DNA from: Aaosphaeria pasadenensis
Lineage: Eukaryota; Ascomycota; Dothideomycetes; Pleosporales
DNA length: 64,000 bases
Assembly: GCA_022813625.1 (NCBI GenBank)
Contig: JAKLMB010000047.1
Span: 1,217-65,216 of the forward strand
Direction: 5' to 3'
The translations under genes were made by a program, and so were the position numbers. Shown here in pieces: positions 1-10,774 of the stretch. The notes under the pieces were generated by a model. That model saw only the letters and a list, made by a program, of their open reading frames with translations. It was not told where the DNA came from and searched no databases. Each line of letters opens with the position of its first letter. Within the stretch, counting starts at the first letter, position 1.

Positions 1-135
1 CCGCCCCCCCCCACGCTCCCGCGCACCCGCCACGACCCCCCCCCGTGCCCGCCACCAACACCCCCACCCCGCGCCCCCCCCCCCCCCCACCCCTCCCCCC
101 CCCCCCCCACCCCTCCCCCCCCCCCCCCCCCCCGT
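1..135. repeat. C-rich low-complexity block
   Basis: The first 135 bases are almost pure cytosine runs broken by short CACC and CCGC pieces. No reading frame or regulatory motif is recognisable. The block sits at the window start and looks like either a genuine C-rich simple repeat or a poorly resolved assembly end. Confidence 0.8.
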
Positions 136-1223
136 CACCGCATCGTCATCCCCTTTGCCCGCCGTGAGACTCCAATAAACACCACAAGGCGCTTTTCTCT
201 CTGACCAAGACGCCCCGCGGAATCTTCCGTCCATCCCATGCCCGCCCGCATCTCACCGCATGCGTCCGAAGATCCGTTTCGAAACATCCACCCAATCACA
301 CACCCTCGTCAAACGAACCCAGAACTTATCAATAGAAACATTTACATCTCTCCCTGTAGGGCATGTATGTACGCACGTTCTATCCCATAACTATCCTTCG
401 TGTAACTCGACCTTTGAGCCCAGACATGCTATGGTAGGGCAGAACACCTCGCGTAGATGCAAAAGCCTTTCTATTAATCTATCGAAATCTCTTTCCAACG
501 CCTATTCTGACCCAAGATCTCTACTCTTCGTCTTGCGTGATTTGGCGTGGCCGGCTGGGGACCCCCCCAATCCCCTGTTGCACCTTCCCCCTCTTCCCCC
601 ACCCCGGAGACACCGAGTACACAGCAATCGCTAAGAGGACAAGCTCGGAGTTTGAATGTCTCTTATTGCATGATATATAGCATCCATCCCCAAGTGGTAA
701 ACGAGCGAAAGGCAAAACTGCAAAGTGACGATGGGTGGTGGATTTATTTTTAGTCCTCCGCCTACAACTCTTTCCTTCTAATGTGTATCTTGGATACCTA
801 GAGAGTAGATGTGTATGTTGTATGTAAGGCCGGCCATCACTATCCAGGGCTAGTTTTGAAAATCTCCGATGGAGGACGGCTGGTGTAGTTCATGGCGGGC
901 GTTATGCAGGTACGTGTAGTGTGGATTGTGGACATGAATTGGGGTTGAATTTATTTTTAAACCTGCGCTCAAGCTTTGCTGAAAGCAGAAATTTGGAATA
1001 TGTATATTTTTGATCGTTATCTAGTTGCGAGATTCGCGAACAGGGGAGAGGAAAGGACTGTGCTGTATTTGGTAGTTTGGAGAGATGAGATTGTTGGTTA
1101 TTTTGCGTGCGAGAGTGTAATATCGCCAGATTCTATGGATTGCTTCTAAAAATTTGTACACCCTAGATTGTTTGCTTTTTTGAGTCCTTTCCCGCCTGAA
1201 GGTGAATATAGTATCGTTGATAT
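136..1223. other. Intergenic, no gene recognised
   Basis: Only short frames without family resemblance or credible splice partners occur here. The right end is the 3' flank of the minus-strand transcription factor gene. I see nothing else. Confidence 0.6.
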
Positions 1224-2937
1224 TCACAATCTAGGCGCTCTGCCGGTCAAGTAAGCCTCAGGATCCTTCATCAATATCTCACATGCATCGCCAAACGTCA
1301 GTACCCCCTTTCTATTCAAGAGCTGTCTGAGCGTGGCGAATATCTTCGCGGGCCACGCGAGGCACTTTGTAAATTCGCCCTCACTGTTTTCTTCATCATC
1401 TTGTTGTAGCTCGTCTAGCTGTTTCTCGCACCACTCCACCATGGCTGCGATCGGATGTTGCATGGCGGCGGGAGGTGCAGATAACGGCGAGACGATGAAC
1501 CTGACTGACATGAAGTACAGCATGACTATACACCCGACCTTGTTCGTGGGAGCTAGTAATTGCATGACTTGGTGCTGCGGTCCCGTGGTGAGAAGTAGAA
1601 GGGAAGACATGAGTGCGTCGAAGGAGTGGTCGGGCCGTGGTTGGGTTTGGTCTGGCGGTGGTTCCAGTATGGAGTCAATTCCGTGTTCTACAATGCTTTC
1701 GAAACTGAGGGCTGGGTTTGCGTGGATTAGAGGGTTGCTGATGCTGGCGAGTTGTGAGGGGACAATGACAGGTGGGTGTATCCGCTCTAAGGATAGTCCT
1801 GGTGAGTTGTAGTTCAACAGTAGAGGCGAAGAAGGGTCGACGAGAATTGGTGAACAAACAGGTGATGTTGATGGAGTGAGTAAGGGACGGATGCACCCCA
1901 CTAGTTGAGCAAATATTGCTCTTTCAAGGGGTCTTGCTTCGTCTAATAGAGGGACAAGGAGGGTTAATGCCCGTAGGGCTCCACGTGCAAGTGGTTGATT
2001 CATGGCCGGGAAGTTTATGAGCCTCCTCTTAAGGCCAGAGCTCTGCATTTTAGGGTCGACTTTGAAGACCCCCGGCAGGCCACCGTCGACTATCAATTGC
2101 GAAAGGAGATGGCAACCACGAAGATTGACAATGTGGTCGAGGAAAGCGTCGGGTATATAACCTGCTTGGAAAGCAAGTAGGAAGGAAGTTGCTAACATGA
2201 CGTGTGCTTCTTCGGCGATTGGCGGCCACCTAGTGAATGCTTCCTCTAGGCCAGTTATTGCTCTATGGCGGTGAGATAATGCAACTCCATGTTGAGTGTC
2301 TGTCGATATCGAAGAAAGGTGAGAACTTGCAAGCGCAAGCATTGCATGCATCAAATAGTCATACTGGCACAGTCAGTGAAAAGTCCATCTGGATTAAGTA
2401 GTGATTTACCTTATGACTGTATGCTGGAACCTCAGTTGCCCACCTTGTCTCCATCTCTTCAGGTATGAACGGATGAGCAGTGATTATGTAATGGTGAAAG
2501 AGGCGCATGTCGTTTGCAGAGTAGATTGGTGTATCAGAAAGGCGGACAGATTGGCGAGGACTCTGTCTTTTGATCATTTCGCCGACAATTCGATCATGCT
2601 GTGCAGCCTTGAAGACCCTATACACAGCCCATTAGCATGAATCACTGGAGCGTACTATGAGTGTCTTGGGGCAGCATACTTTGGATATCTACAAACGGTG
2701 CCTTTCTTAATACAATGTGCACATGACGGCCACTGCTCTGGACACTATTCTAGGGATCAGTAGGGGACGTCTCTCTCTAAAGGCCTAGTGCCAAGATACC
2801 TTGATCTTTCGTTGTTTGCATGATGTACACCCTAGTCTGGATTTCGTATGTCCCTTTCTCTTTCGAGCTGCCGAAGTGGACTTTACTACATTAGGGGTTG
2901 AGGAAGACCTTTGGAAAGTATCAATACTAGAGAACAT
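1224..2937 (-). CDS. Zn(II)2Cys6 transcription factor, fungal-specific
   Basis: Proposed join on the minus strand: 2800-2937, 2680-2744, 2410-2617, 1224-2363, giving 516 residues. The zinc cluster is split by the first intron. CTSC plus KQRKIK comes from exon 1; a third Cys, then C-x2-C, six residues and the last Cys come from exon 2, making a complete six-cysteine binuclear cluster near residues 37-65. The following segment with the pattern SANDMRLFHHY and the LALASSHL stretch are typical of the regulatory region of fungal C6 factors of the Upc2-like/DUF3468 kind. Introns are 46-62 bp, with GTATCT, GTATGC and GTAAAT donors, and the phases agree. The start at 2937 is chosen because it lies shortly before the basic stretch leading into the cluster. 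An in-frame ATG at 3114 would add 59 residues of low similarity. The target genes cannot be inferred. Confidence 0.85.
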
Positions 2938-3136
2938 CTGGAGTGGTACCATGCACATACTGTGGTGATTCACTTTGTTCGTCTGCTTGCAATGGTATTG
3001 ACAGACTGGCATCGGTATGTAGTTTCTGCACAACGACTGCACCTTCCTGTACTCTAGTAATAGTGGCTTCCTGTTCGAACAAGTTTCCCATGGACGGGAC
3101 GGCCAGCCAGCCATCGAATAACTCTTCAGAGAACAT
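2927..3136 (-). other. Possible upstream ORF overlapping the C6 factor start
   Basis: A 69-codon ATG-initiated frame lies directly upstream of the transcription factor and ends eight bases past its proposed ATG, in a different frame. It has no recognised domain. If the transcript starts above 3136, this frame would be met first by scanning ribosomes and could limit translation of the factor. It may equally be chance. Confidence 0.25.
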
Positions 3137-4509
3137 GGCGTATGCGTACTACACGGAACCAGGATTACGCGAGGTTGAGAGAGCGGAGAAAAGGCTGTGA
3201 CTACATGAGATTGATTGATGATGTATGTTCAATGGAGTTTGAGCAGCATGTTGCAGGAAAGAAGCACCGAGGTTTCATGACGTTGATACCATCTGGAATC
3301 ACCCGTAAGCCTTGACTATAGGACTGTAGTCTAGCGTGGACTATGGGGCGGAGTGCTGTACTGTCTATGTATGGCTGGAGTGCACTACAACGGTACTAAA
3401 CGAGCAATCCGAGGGGAATACGAGACTCGAAGTCGGCGGTTCCAAGCACCGATGACCCGGCGAAACCAGCCGCACGTGCCGTTCCCGACTTGATGGTCAA
3501 CTGTCAACTGTAATACCCGTGGTCCTGTTCCTGTATATTGTATATTGTATATTGTACCGTAGTACTCCGTATCATTCCAATAACATCCATCCATGGTCCA
3601 TCCCATAGTTATCAGACTCGGTCGGATCTTTATATAAGTATAAGTCCGGACTCCGGACACACATGTAGTTCTGCATCGAAACTTTCATGAAAATCTAAAC
3701 TATCACATACGTCTACTTGGCTCACCCTATCGTATTTAAGGCATTTCCCGTTCCACGACGCCAATGTTTACAACAGACTCCTAGAAATCGACAAGATACC
3801 CCCCCACCAACAAACAAACAATCACTTTTTCCCTGTAATTTCTCTCGAATCGATGAGCGGATAATGCGGTGTGTCGCGAACACGTCCTTGAGAATTTGCT
3901 GGATACAGCGTTGTCTAAATTGACATCGGTGACCCTGTCGGAAGCCTGGACCATGAGGTTGCAAAGGATTCAATACGTAATGCCAGTGCGGCTTTGCTGA
4001 TAGGAACAAGCACGAATTTCTTCTACGAACAACTGGCAGTCGACTGTTAACGCATATTGGCTCAAATGAAGTTTCTGAGTGATTAAATGGAGAAAAGACT
4101 TTTAGTGTTGCAATTGTTGATACACACATGGTCGGGATTCTGGAAGGATTGGAGAAGCTTCCATCTGTGTTAAGTATTGACGGGCTCCAACTGGGGCTTG
4201 GCGCGCTCGGGGGAACATTGCGTTGGCTTCACCGCATGACGATCCTCCTCGTACTTTACAAGTAACAACCACCACCTCGCCTCACCTTCATACTCCCGTT
4301 GCCATTGACCGTGCCATCGCCATTTCTGGTGTCGACACGCACACGCACCATATCTCTGGCGCCAGTGCCAGCGCTGGCTTCTCATGTGCTGCCTAATCGC
4401 GCACAATTACCCCCGCTGAGCCATACCTCATCGCCCTCTATCTAGCACACGACCTCCCACCCTACCTCGCCGCCCGCTCAAAGCCGCTTCTCATCGGACC
4501 AACGCCGAC
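3137..4509. other. Intergenic between C6 factor and LAS17
   Basis: No gene is recognisable. Three tandem copies of GTATATT stand at 3533-3553, and one TACTCCGTA element at 3563-3571. The last 300 bases are pyrimidine-rich and lead into the LAS17 start, as expected for a fungal promoter and leader. Confidence 0.6.
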
Positions 4510-6618
4510 ATGCCCTCGATTCTCTCTGACGACGACAAGCAGACGGTCAAGCGTACTGTACCCAAAGCTAACAACAAGATCCATGCCGTCGCCGTCGCCA
4601 AATTGTACATCGCCTACCCGGACCGGCACCGATGGACGTATACCGGGCTCCAAGGGGCAGCTGTGCTAGCCAACGATTTGGTGGGAAATACTTTTTGGAT
4701 TAAGCTTGTCGATGTATCTGTGAGTTGAGCTATTCTGGACAAGGTCGAGCGTCAAGAGCTAACTTGGGAAAAAGCCCGCAAGCCGTGGAGTAATCTGGGA
4801 CCAAGAGATCTACGATACCTTCTCGTACAATCAAGACCGAACCTTCTTTCACACTTTCGAGTTGGAGCAATGTATGGCCGGTTTGTCTTTCAGCGACGAG
4901 AAAGAGGCAAAGACTTTCAAGAAGAAGATGGAGGATCGCGAGAAGAATGCCCATAAAAACACAAAGAACAAGCCCTTCGGAGCTTCCTTGGGCACAGGTT
5001 CGAGTTTGAATGGAAACACCAACCAGGGACATAGCCATAGTCGCCTGGGCGGTCTATTCGGACACAGGCACTCGACCCCTACGCAACAACCTCAATCCAT
5101 CATCCCGCCTGCGAATGTCGTCTCGCCGTCCCGAACAACCCATTCGAACACGTCTGCATCCAACCCATCGAGCTCAAGGAACTCCGCTATCGACACAACA
5201 GATCCCTCATGGCAGCCATTACTGAAGGAACTACTTGCTATGGGCATTACGGAAGATCAAATCGAGGAGAATGCCGATTTTATCAAAATGTACATCGAGC
5301 AAAAGAAGGCACAGGAGAAGGTTTCGGACGAGAAAAAGACAAGGGCACCACCACCACCACCGCCTAGTGCACCTCCTGCGAAATCCCTCAGCCCTCAAAA
5401 TACAGGTGGATCGAAGCGAGGACCTCCTCCGGCGCCTCCGCCAGCACGAAGGACTGGCACGCGGTCAGACATGCCCACCGTCAATCGTGCCTCTTCCTCG
5501 AGCCCAGTACCGTCTCCTCCCAGACAACCGTCTCCACCGCCCCCAGCTCCAGCAGGCCCTCGATTCCGTGCTCCCCCGCCCATTGCAGATGCAGGAAAAT
5601 TCGCCCACGAGCCACCCGCTCCTCCTGGCCGAGCCCGAGCAGCATCCAATGTGGCCAACCCAGGACCACCTCCTCCCCCACGGCCACCAAAGACTCCCGT
5701 CGAGGACGAGGAGAGGGGCTCGGCCACGAAGTTCGGGGTACCACCTCCATTCACAGGAAATAGAATTCCCTCATCTGGCCCACCACCTCCCCCGAGTCGC
5801 GGACCAGTCCCTCCACCACCACCTGCTCGCGAAGTGTCAGCTCCAGTCGTCCATGCCGCGCCGCCCCCATTGCCGCCGAAAGCTCCAGGAGCTCCTCCAC
5901 CTCCTCCGCTTCCACCAACGAACAATGTGCCTCCGCCCCCTCCTCTTCCTCCTTCCTCGTCGCGACCAGTGCCAGCGGCACCCACAAATGCGGCTCCTCC
6001 ACCTCCACCGCTCCCTCCCATGAACAATGTACTCCCGCCGCCTCCTCTACCATCTTCTGCTGCTCCTCCACCCCCTCCCATGCCAAACAAAGCTGTACCC
6101 CCGCCGCCACCCATGCCGAACAGTGCCGTTCCCCCACCGCCTCCCATGCCAAACAGCGCTGTTCCTCCGCCACCCCCTATGCCAAACAAGGCTGTCCCTC
6201 CCCCGCCCCCCATGCCAAACAGCGGCGCTCCTCCCCCTCCTCCCCCTCCGCCTGGTGGACCGCCGCCCCCACCGATGCCACCCACTGCCTTACCGAAAGC
6301 TCCAGCAGGACGCGACAACCTCCTGGCAGATATTCGAGGCGGTGCACGGTTAAAGAAGGTCTCCGACTCCGAGAAGAGAGATCGAAGTGGTGCTGCAGTA
6401 CCTGGCCAGGAACCTGCCGCAGGTTCAGGTGGTGGAGGTGGCGGTGCGTCATCGGGTGGTGCAGACACTGGGTTAGCAGGAGCTTTAGCTAGCGCTCTCG
6501 CTGCAAGGAAGAGCAAAGTTAGCCATAGCGGTAAGTCTCGTGTACCAATGGGTATTGAGAATCATCTACTAATGATATGTGTGCAGACGACGAAGACGAC
6601 GGCAAGGATGACTGGTAA
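4510..6618 (+). CDS. LAS17: WASP homologue Las17, activator of the Arp2/3 complex
   Basis: Join 4510-4719, 4775-6530, 6587-6618; 665 residues. The N-terminal WH1/EVH1 domain (about 1-110) carries the family signature: AKLYIAYPD, WTYTGLQGA, FWIKLVD, then RGVIWDQE and RTFFHTFE after the first intron. A very long polyproline region (about 190-580) follows, with class I and II SH3-ligand and profilin sites. A WH2 actin-binding motif (about 583-600, LLADIRGGARLKKV) comes next, then a Gly-rich linker. The last exon of 32 bases supplies the acidic tail DDEDDGKDDW, ending in the conserved tryptophan that contacts Arp2/3. Without the last intron the tail would be lost, which supports the splice. The protein acts at cortical endocytic sites to nucleate branched actin. 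The gene for its target subunit ARPC4 lies downstream at 13.5 kb. Confidence 0.95.
6059..6223 (+). repeat. 33-bp coding minisatellite in LAS17, five units
   Basis: Five head-to-tail copies of a 33-base unit each encode an 11-residue block of the form A-V/A-PPPPPMPN-K/S. Unit borders fall at 6059, 6092, 6125, 6158 and 6191. Third-position differences between units show some age. Copy number change would stay in frame. Confidence 0.9.
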
Positions 6619-7759
6619 ATAAATGCAATTGAGTGCTTGGAAAATCTGGATTCGTCATATATGCCTAATGTCTTAGGAAGTATTTTATCAGATCTGCAAC
6701 AGTTACGTTGATGCATGCGTTACTAGAGATGCGTAGAATCGTGAGGTCAGCAACCTAGACAACACGATGGAAATTGTAGATGGGACAGTACGAAGGGTGC
6801 AAAGTTGATGAAGTAGATAACAATGACGTAGAGGATTGGGAAGTGGGAGTAGCAATGGAAGTAAGATTGAAAGAGGTGAACAGATATCTTGAGAGCATGG
6901 CTGTGGTCTGACTACATGGCCTACTGATCGACACATTGACGTTCACAAAATTATCTATATACCTGCACATCTCTAACCATATAAAGCACTGAGTGCGAAT
7001 GCGCAAGTGGACTGTGCTGTGCCGTATACGTACAATTGTATTCGTACAATTTGTGGTTAAGTATGGGCTATGCAGCGGCCAGCCTGTGCTTCCCGTGGTG
7101 CTGGGCTATGATCGGATCAGTGCTCAATGTGCGCGCCAATCATACTTAGGGCCCGTTGGTCCAAGTTTCGAAAAGGGACGAACACCCTTCATCTTCATTA
7201 GTCTTACATCTGAACGCGTAACGTAACCAGCCCAGCCACGGTAACGGCATCATGTTTGGCGTTCGGACCTCAGTCCTGAAAACCTCACAAAGAAATGAAA
7301 TGCGGATCTTGCTTAGTGACAAGTTCCAACTTCATGATATCTCCCAATATGTTGGCAGGTTGCATGTTTTGCATCTCAGCTCGCAAGAGACTCCGCAAAT
7401 GTGTGCTGCATATGTATGTACAGAAACTACTCGTATAGGCAATCCAGGTCCCATAACCATCCGAGCTTATTGCTGACAGCCCCGAGGAAAGGCCTCGCTA
7501 GTAATTAAGGCAGACACCAGACGAGATGGGACGTGATGGCGTCCGTTTAAGCACCCAACCTTGCCCTAACGACGAATGATGTCCGGGTGTGGCATAGCAT
7601 GGGGGCACTGCTTGATTTCGAACACCACTTTTAGCCCCCAAGCTCGACAATGGCAGCCTGATAGTCGTACATAAGGCCGACAGAGACACTAATACATAAA
7701 AAATGCTTGTTGACATTCATTGCTCTTCGCCTTGATACTCCATCAACATCATCACGAAA
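6619..7759. other. Intergenic, 3' flank of LAS17 and promoter of next gene
   Basis: Only short frames without resemblance to known families are present. The 60 bases before 7760 contain a CATCAACATCATCACG leader of the usual fungal kind directly before the ATG. Nothing else is recognised. Confidence 0.6.
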
Positions 7760-10048
7760 ATGGATTCACAGCAGTTGAATGATGCGAAGCTGCAGCCAGA
7801 TCCGCTCTTCTCCCACCCTCCGACTTCGATACGCGCAGGCGCACACGATGAGAGTCAATTCGCACCACAGACTGAAACCAACCCATTAGAAGTACGCTCA
7901 GCTTCGTCTATTCAAGCTACCCCAGATTATCTAAACCGTGGAGATCCTTTCAAACAGCATACACAACATGGAGATGAACCGCCTCCGCCGTATGAACTCC
8001 AAGATCCATCAAACGCCCCAGCTTCTGCAGATCCAATTGAGTATGTCTTGAGGAATCATCCACATCCGGCCGTTGCCGGACAGCAGAGACTCCCGCTGAG
8101 TCGAGGTCAATCAATGGCAAGTCAGAGTTCGAATTCCACAATTGCGAATTCGTTAGTACCATCGCCGCTCCATGTTATACCTGCACGAGCACCATCAAGT
8201 TCAAGGGCACCGGAACCAGCCCAAGCGTTCTCTTCAGCGAAGGCTCGCGAGGCTGGCTTCGAAATCGAGCCAGATCACAGAACACCCCAAATGTCTAGCT
8301 CAATGTCTAGCTCGACCATCAGTGCCAGCAGTCTCCCTAGGATAACGATTCTTTCTTCCACAGAAGCCCTCCAACATACCCGAGAACCAGGAAAACTCAC
8401 TGCTTACTTGATACCATTTCCCAAACCACGACTAAAGGATGTGCAACCAGGAGGAGTTCCCGATCGATTCCTCGTCTTCACGCCGCTGCCACCACCACTT
8501 GCTAAGCCAGCTCCGGGGGAGAAGGAGAATGGCTGGCGGAAGACTCGACGACAGTGGCAAGAAGACACCAGAAAAGGCCTGATGAGGAACGCCTCACTGG
8601 CCACTTGGGCTGGGATGAAAGCGAAATCTTCCAAGCTCCTTACCAAGAGCGTAGACTTGACTCGTTCCTCGAATGTCGAGTTCTTGGATAGAGTCGCTGC
8701 TGACTCGATTGCGTCTGTAAATGTGGACGAGACATCCGCATTCGCCTCGTCGAGGGGCATACCTGAACCCACCCAGGGCGCTGTTGAATTGCCTTCCCCC
8801 GTGCCCACTGCGGCTCCACACGGAGTCGCCGAGCTCGAATCACCACTTCATCCTTCCATGCACGCAGGCATTGCGGAATTGGAATCACCAAGCAACGACG
8901 CTATACCAGCAGGCGTGGCCGAACTTCCAACTCCCATAGGACCGCAGGAAAAGATAGCCTCTCAGAATGCATTACCACCATCCTCCATCATATCTCCAAT
9001 GCGAACAGGAACGACTGCCAGAGCCCCAGCCCCACCAGCCGTGATCTCGCCAATGTCCACAGGATCCTCATATCGCTCTACAACTTCCGACTCATCCACT
9101 CAAATCGGATCCCCAGCACCTAGCAGATCGTCAAGCATCCCAATGCCAGCAGGAGGAGCCGTAGAGCTCGATGCCCCGGTACCTTCCGCCGCGCAAATCG
9201 GCCGCATCGAACTCGACACGACTCCATCCTCCACCGCAACCACACGTACCGATTCCATCAACTCCCAAGAAAAAGAAAAGGAGAGGGAAAAGATCCTCGA
9301 CCAACTAACTCTAATCTACCCCCCCTCCATCGCCCTCCCGCCCACAGAAATCCGCAAAGAGTTCCTCGACTCCCTCACCCGGCTCGGCGACCGCTCCCGC
9401 AAAGACGCCTACAAGGCGTCCGCGATCCTACCCATCGCCGCGACACTCGACGCCTCGCTCATCGTGACGCTCGGCAGCCTGTCCGAGGTGTCTGGAATGT
9501 GGGCCTACAACTCGTTTCTCGGCGCGAAGGTCAGCAGGAAGCTCGTCCGGGGCATCGAAATCGGCGGCCGGGATCCCTCCACGCCGGACCCTTCCGCCGC
9601 ACAGGTATCCAAGACGCCGCTCTGGAAGAAGACGCTCACGAAGGCGCAGGGCAAGGAGAAGGAGAGAGAGAAGACGGACGAGGAGAGGAGCATCGAGCTT
9701 TGCATGCAGGAGAGCGCGCAGGTTGAGATTCTGAGACGGTATCTTGAGCTTGCGTGCTTGGAGGCCGACTTCCATATGTTTCCGCAGATCGAGGCGGCGG
9801 GGGGAGATGTGAGTGAGGGAACTGTGCTGGAGGCGATTGGGTGGCGGCCTACGAGGAGGCAGGGCAGGGATTTGGAGTACGAGATGAAGGAGAAGATTAC
9901 GACGACGTTGACGCCAGAGCAGGACGAGCAGTGGCAGAGGAAGGAAGCGAAGGCGGATGTGAAGAAGTTGTTTAAGAAGGGGGCGGTTGAGTGGGCGGCG
10001 TGGTGCAAGGCGTTTAATAAGGACCCCGAGGGCGCTTTGAGGAAGTAA
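7760..10048 (+). CDS. Conserved-looking fungal protein of unknown function with GxAEL repeats
   Basis: A single uninterrupted exon of 762 codons; I do not recognise the family. The first 200 residues are Ser/Pro/Gln-rich and probably disordered. A more ordered segment (about 200-320) contains LTAYLIPFPKPR, a basic RKTRRQW stretch and SNVEFLDRV. Next comes a spaced repeat of the form G-x-AEL/VEL-x-S/T-P, seen four times near 8779-8945 and twice more near 9145-9230. The C-terminal third (about 500-762) is the most protein-like: a hydrophobic ILPIAATLDASLIVTLGSLSEV segment, a charged Lys/Glu linker, and a helical tail ending in WAAWCKAFNKDPEGAL. No signal peptide is seen. The hydrophobic segment could be membrane-associated, but that is only a guess. 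The neighbours give no functional hint. Confidence 0.85.
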   Translation: MDSQQLNDAKLQPDPLFSHPPTSIRAGAHDESQFAPQTETNPLEVRSASSIQATPDYLNRGDPFKQHTQHGDEPPPPYELQDPSNAPASADPIEYVLRNHPHPAVAGQQRLPLSRGQSMASQSSNSTIANSLVPSPLHVIPARAPSSSRAPEPAQAFSSAKAREAGFEIEPDHRTPQMSSSMSSSTISASSLPRITILSSTEALQHTREPGKLTAYLIPFPKPRLKDVQPGGVPDRFLVFTPLPPPLAKPAPGEKENGWRKTRRQWQEDTRKGLMRNASLATWAGMKAKSSKLLTKSVDLTRSSNVEFLDRVAADSIASVNVDETSAFASSRGIPEPTQGAVELPSPVPTAAPHGVAELESPLHPSMHAGIAELESPSNDAIPAGVAELPTPIGPQEKIASQNALPPSSIISPMRTGTTARAPAPPAVISPMSTGSSYRSTTSDSSTQIGSPAPSRSSSIPMPAGGAVELDAPVPSAAQIGRIELDTTPSSTATTRTDSINSQEKEKEREKILDQLTLIYPPSIALPPTEIRKEFLDSLTRLGDRSRKDAYKASAILPIAATLDASLIVTLGSLSEVSGMWAYNSFLGAKVSRKLVRGIEIGGRDPSTPDPSAAQVSKTPLWKKTLTKAQGKEKEREKTDEERSIELCMQESAQVEILRRYLELACLEADFHMFPQIEAAGGDVSEGTVLEAIGWRPTRRQGRDLEYEMKEKITTTLTPEQDEQWQRKEAKADVKKLFKKGAVEWAAWCKAFNKDPEGALRK

Positions 10049-10774
10049 TCGAAGATATATTTAATGTAGACGTGTAGAATAAACGCAACTTGATTCATTG
10101 ATAGACCTATCACGTATGCCTGGCCCATTCCTTCCACAGGTATTACTGCTACCAATAAAGCTTCCTACAGTTTCTACTACGCCCTCAACACCCCTGAACA
10201 GCAGTTTCCATATCAGAAATCCGATATTGCTTCCAAGATTTGGTAGTTGCGATGCAAAAGCCCATCAGGATATCAAGCAGCCCTGCACAAAGGGTGGCAA
10301 TGTTAATGATCTCGCATGCGCCATTTCACAGCTAGAATTGACTAACAGAGCACCGAAGGAATACCGAAATCTGCCGTCAATCAAAGGATATTTCCAATGT
10401 GCAAATGGTCCTTAAGAATTCTTCTTTTGCCAGACTGGCATATGGCCAATATAAGGACGAGCAAAGATCGAGAACCTATGGAACCTGTACTATGGTGTAG
10501 AATGCACTGTGACGTCGATTCTGTGATTGCAATTAACTGATGTCGAGGGATCTAATGATTGAAGTTTGGTTTTGGGGCATTCCTTCCAAGAGTTAGTACT
10601 CGTGGCTTACGAATAGCAAATGCTAATGAACTTGAGCAGTTCTCGCATGAGGGTCACACTTCACGGCAAGGCACGTAAACATGGTCATGTAAGAACACTT
10701 TTTGATCGTGATACGTAACAGTCAGAACGTCATCTAAAGTCTACCTAGGACTCTACATGAGTTTAATTAGAAAT
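10049..10774. other. Intergenic between convergent genes
   Basis: This gap separates the unknown plus-strand gene from the minus-strand PrpD gene, so both 3' flanks lie here. AATAAA-like signals follow shortly after 10048. No gene is seen. Confidence 0.6.

Noticed and set aside
5395..6516. Long antisense frame of 373 codons, Gly-rich
   Set aside because: It is the complement of the LAS17 polyproline region; proline codons read backwards give glycine. No independent gene is implied.
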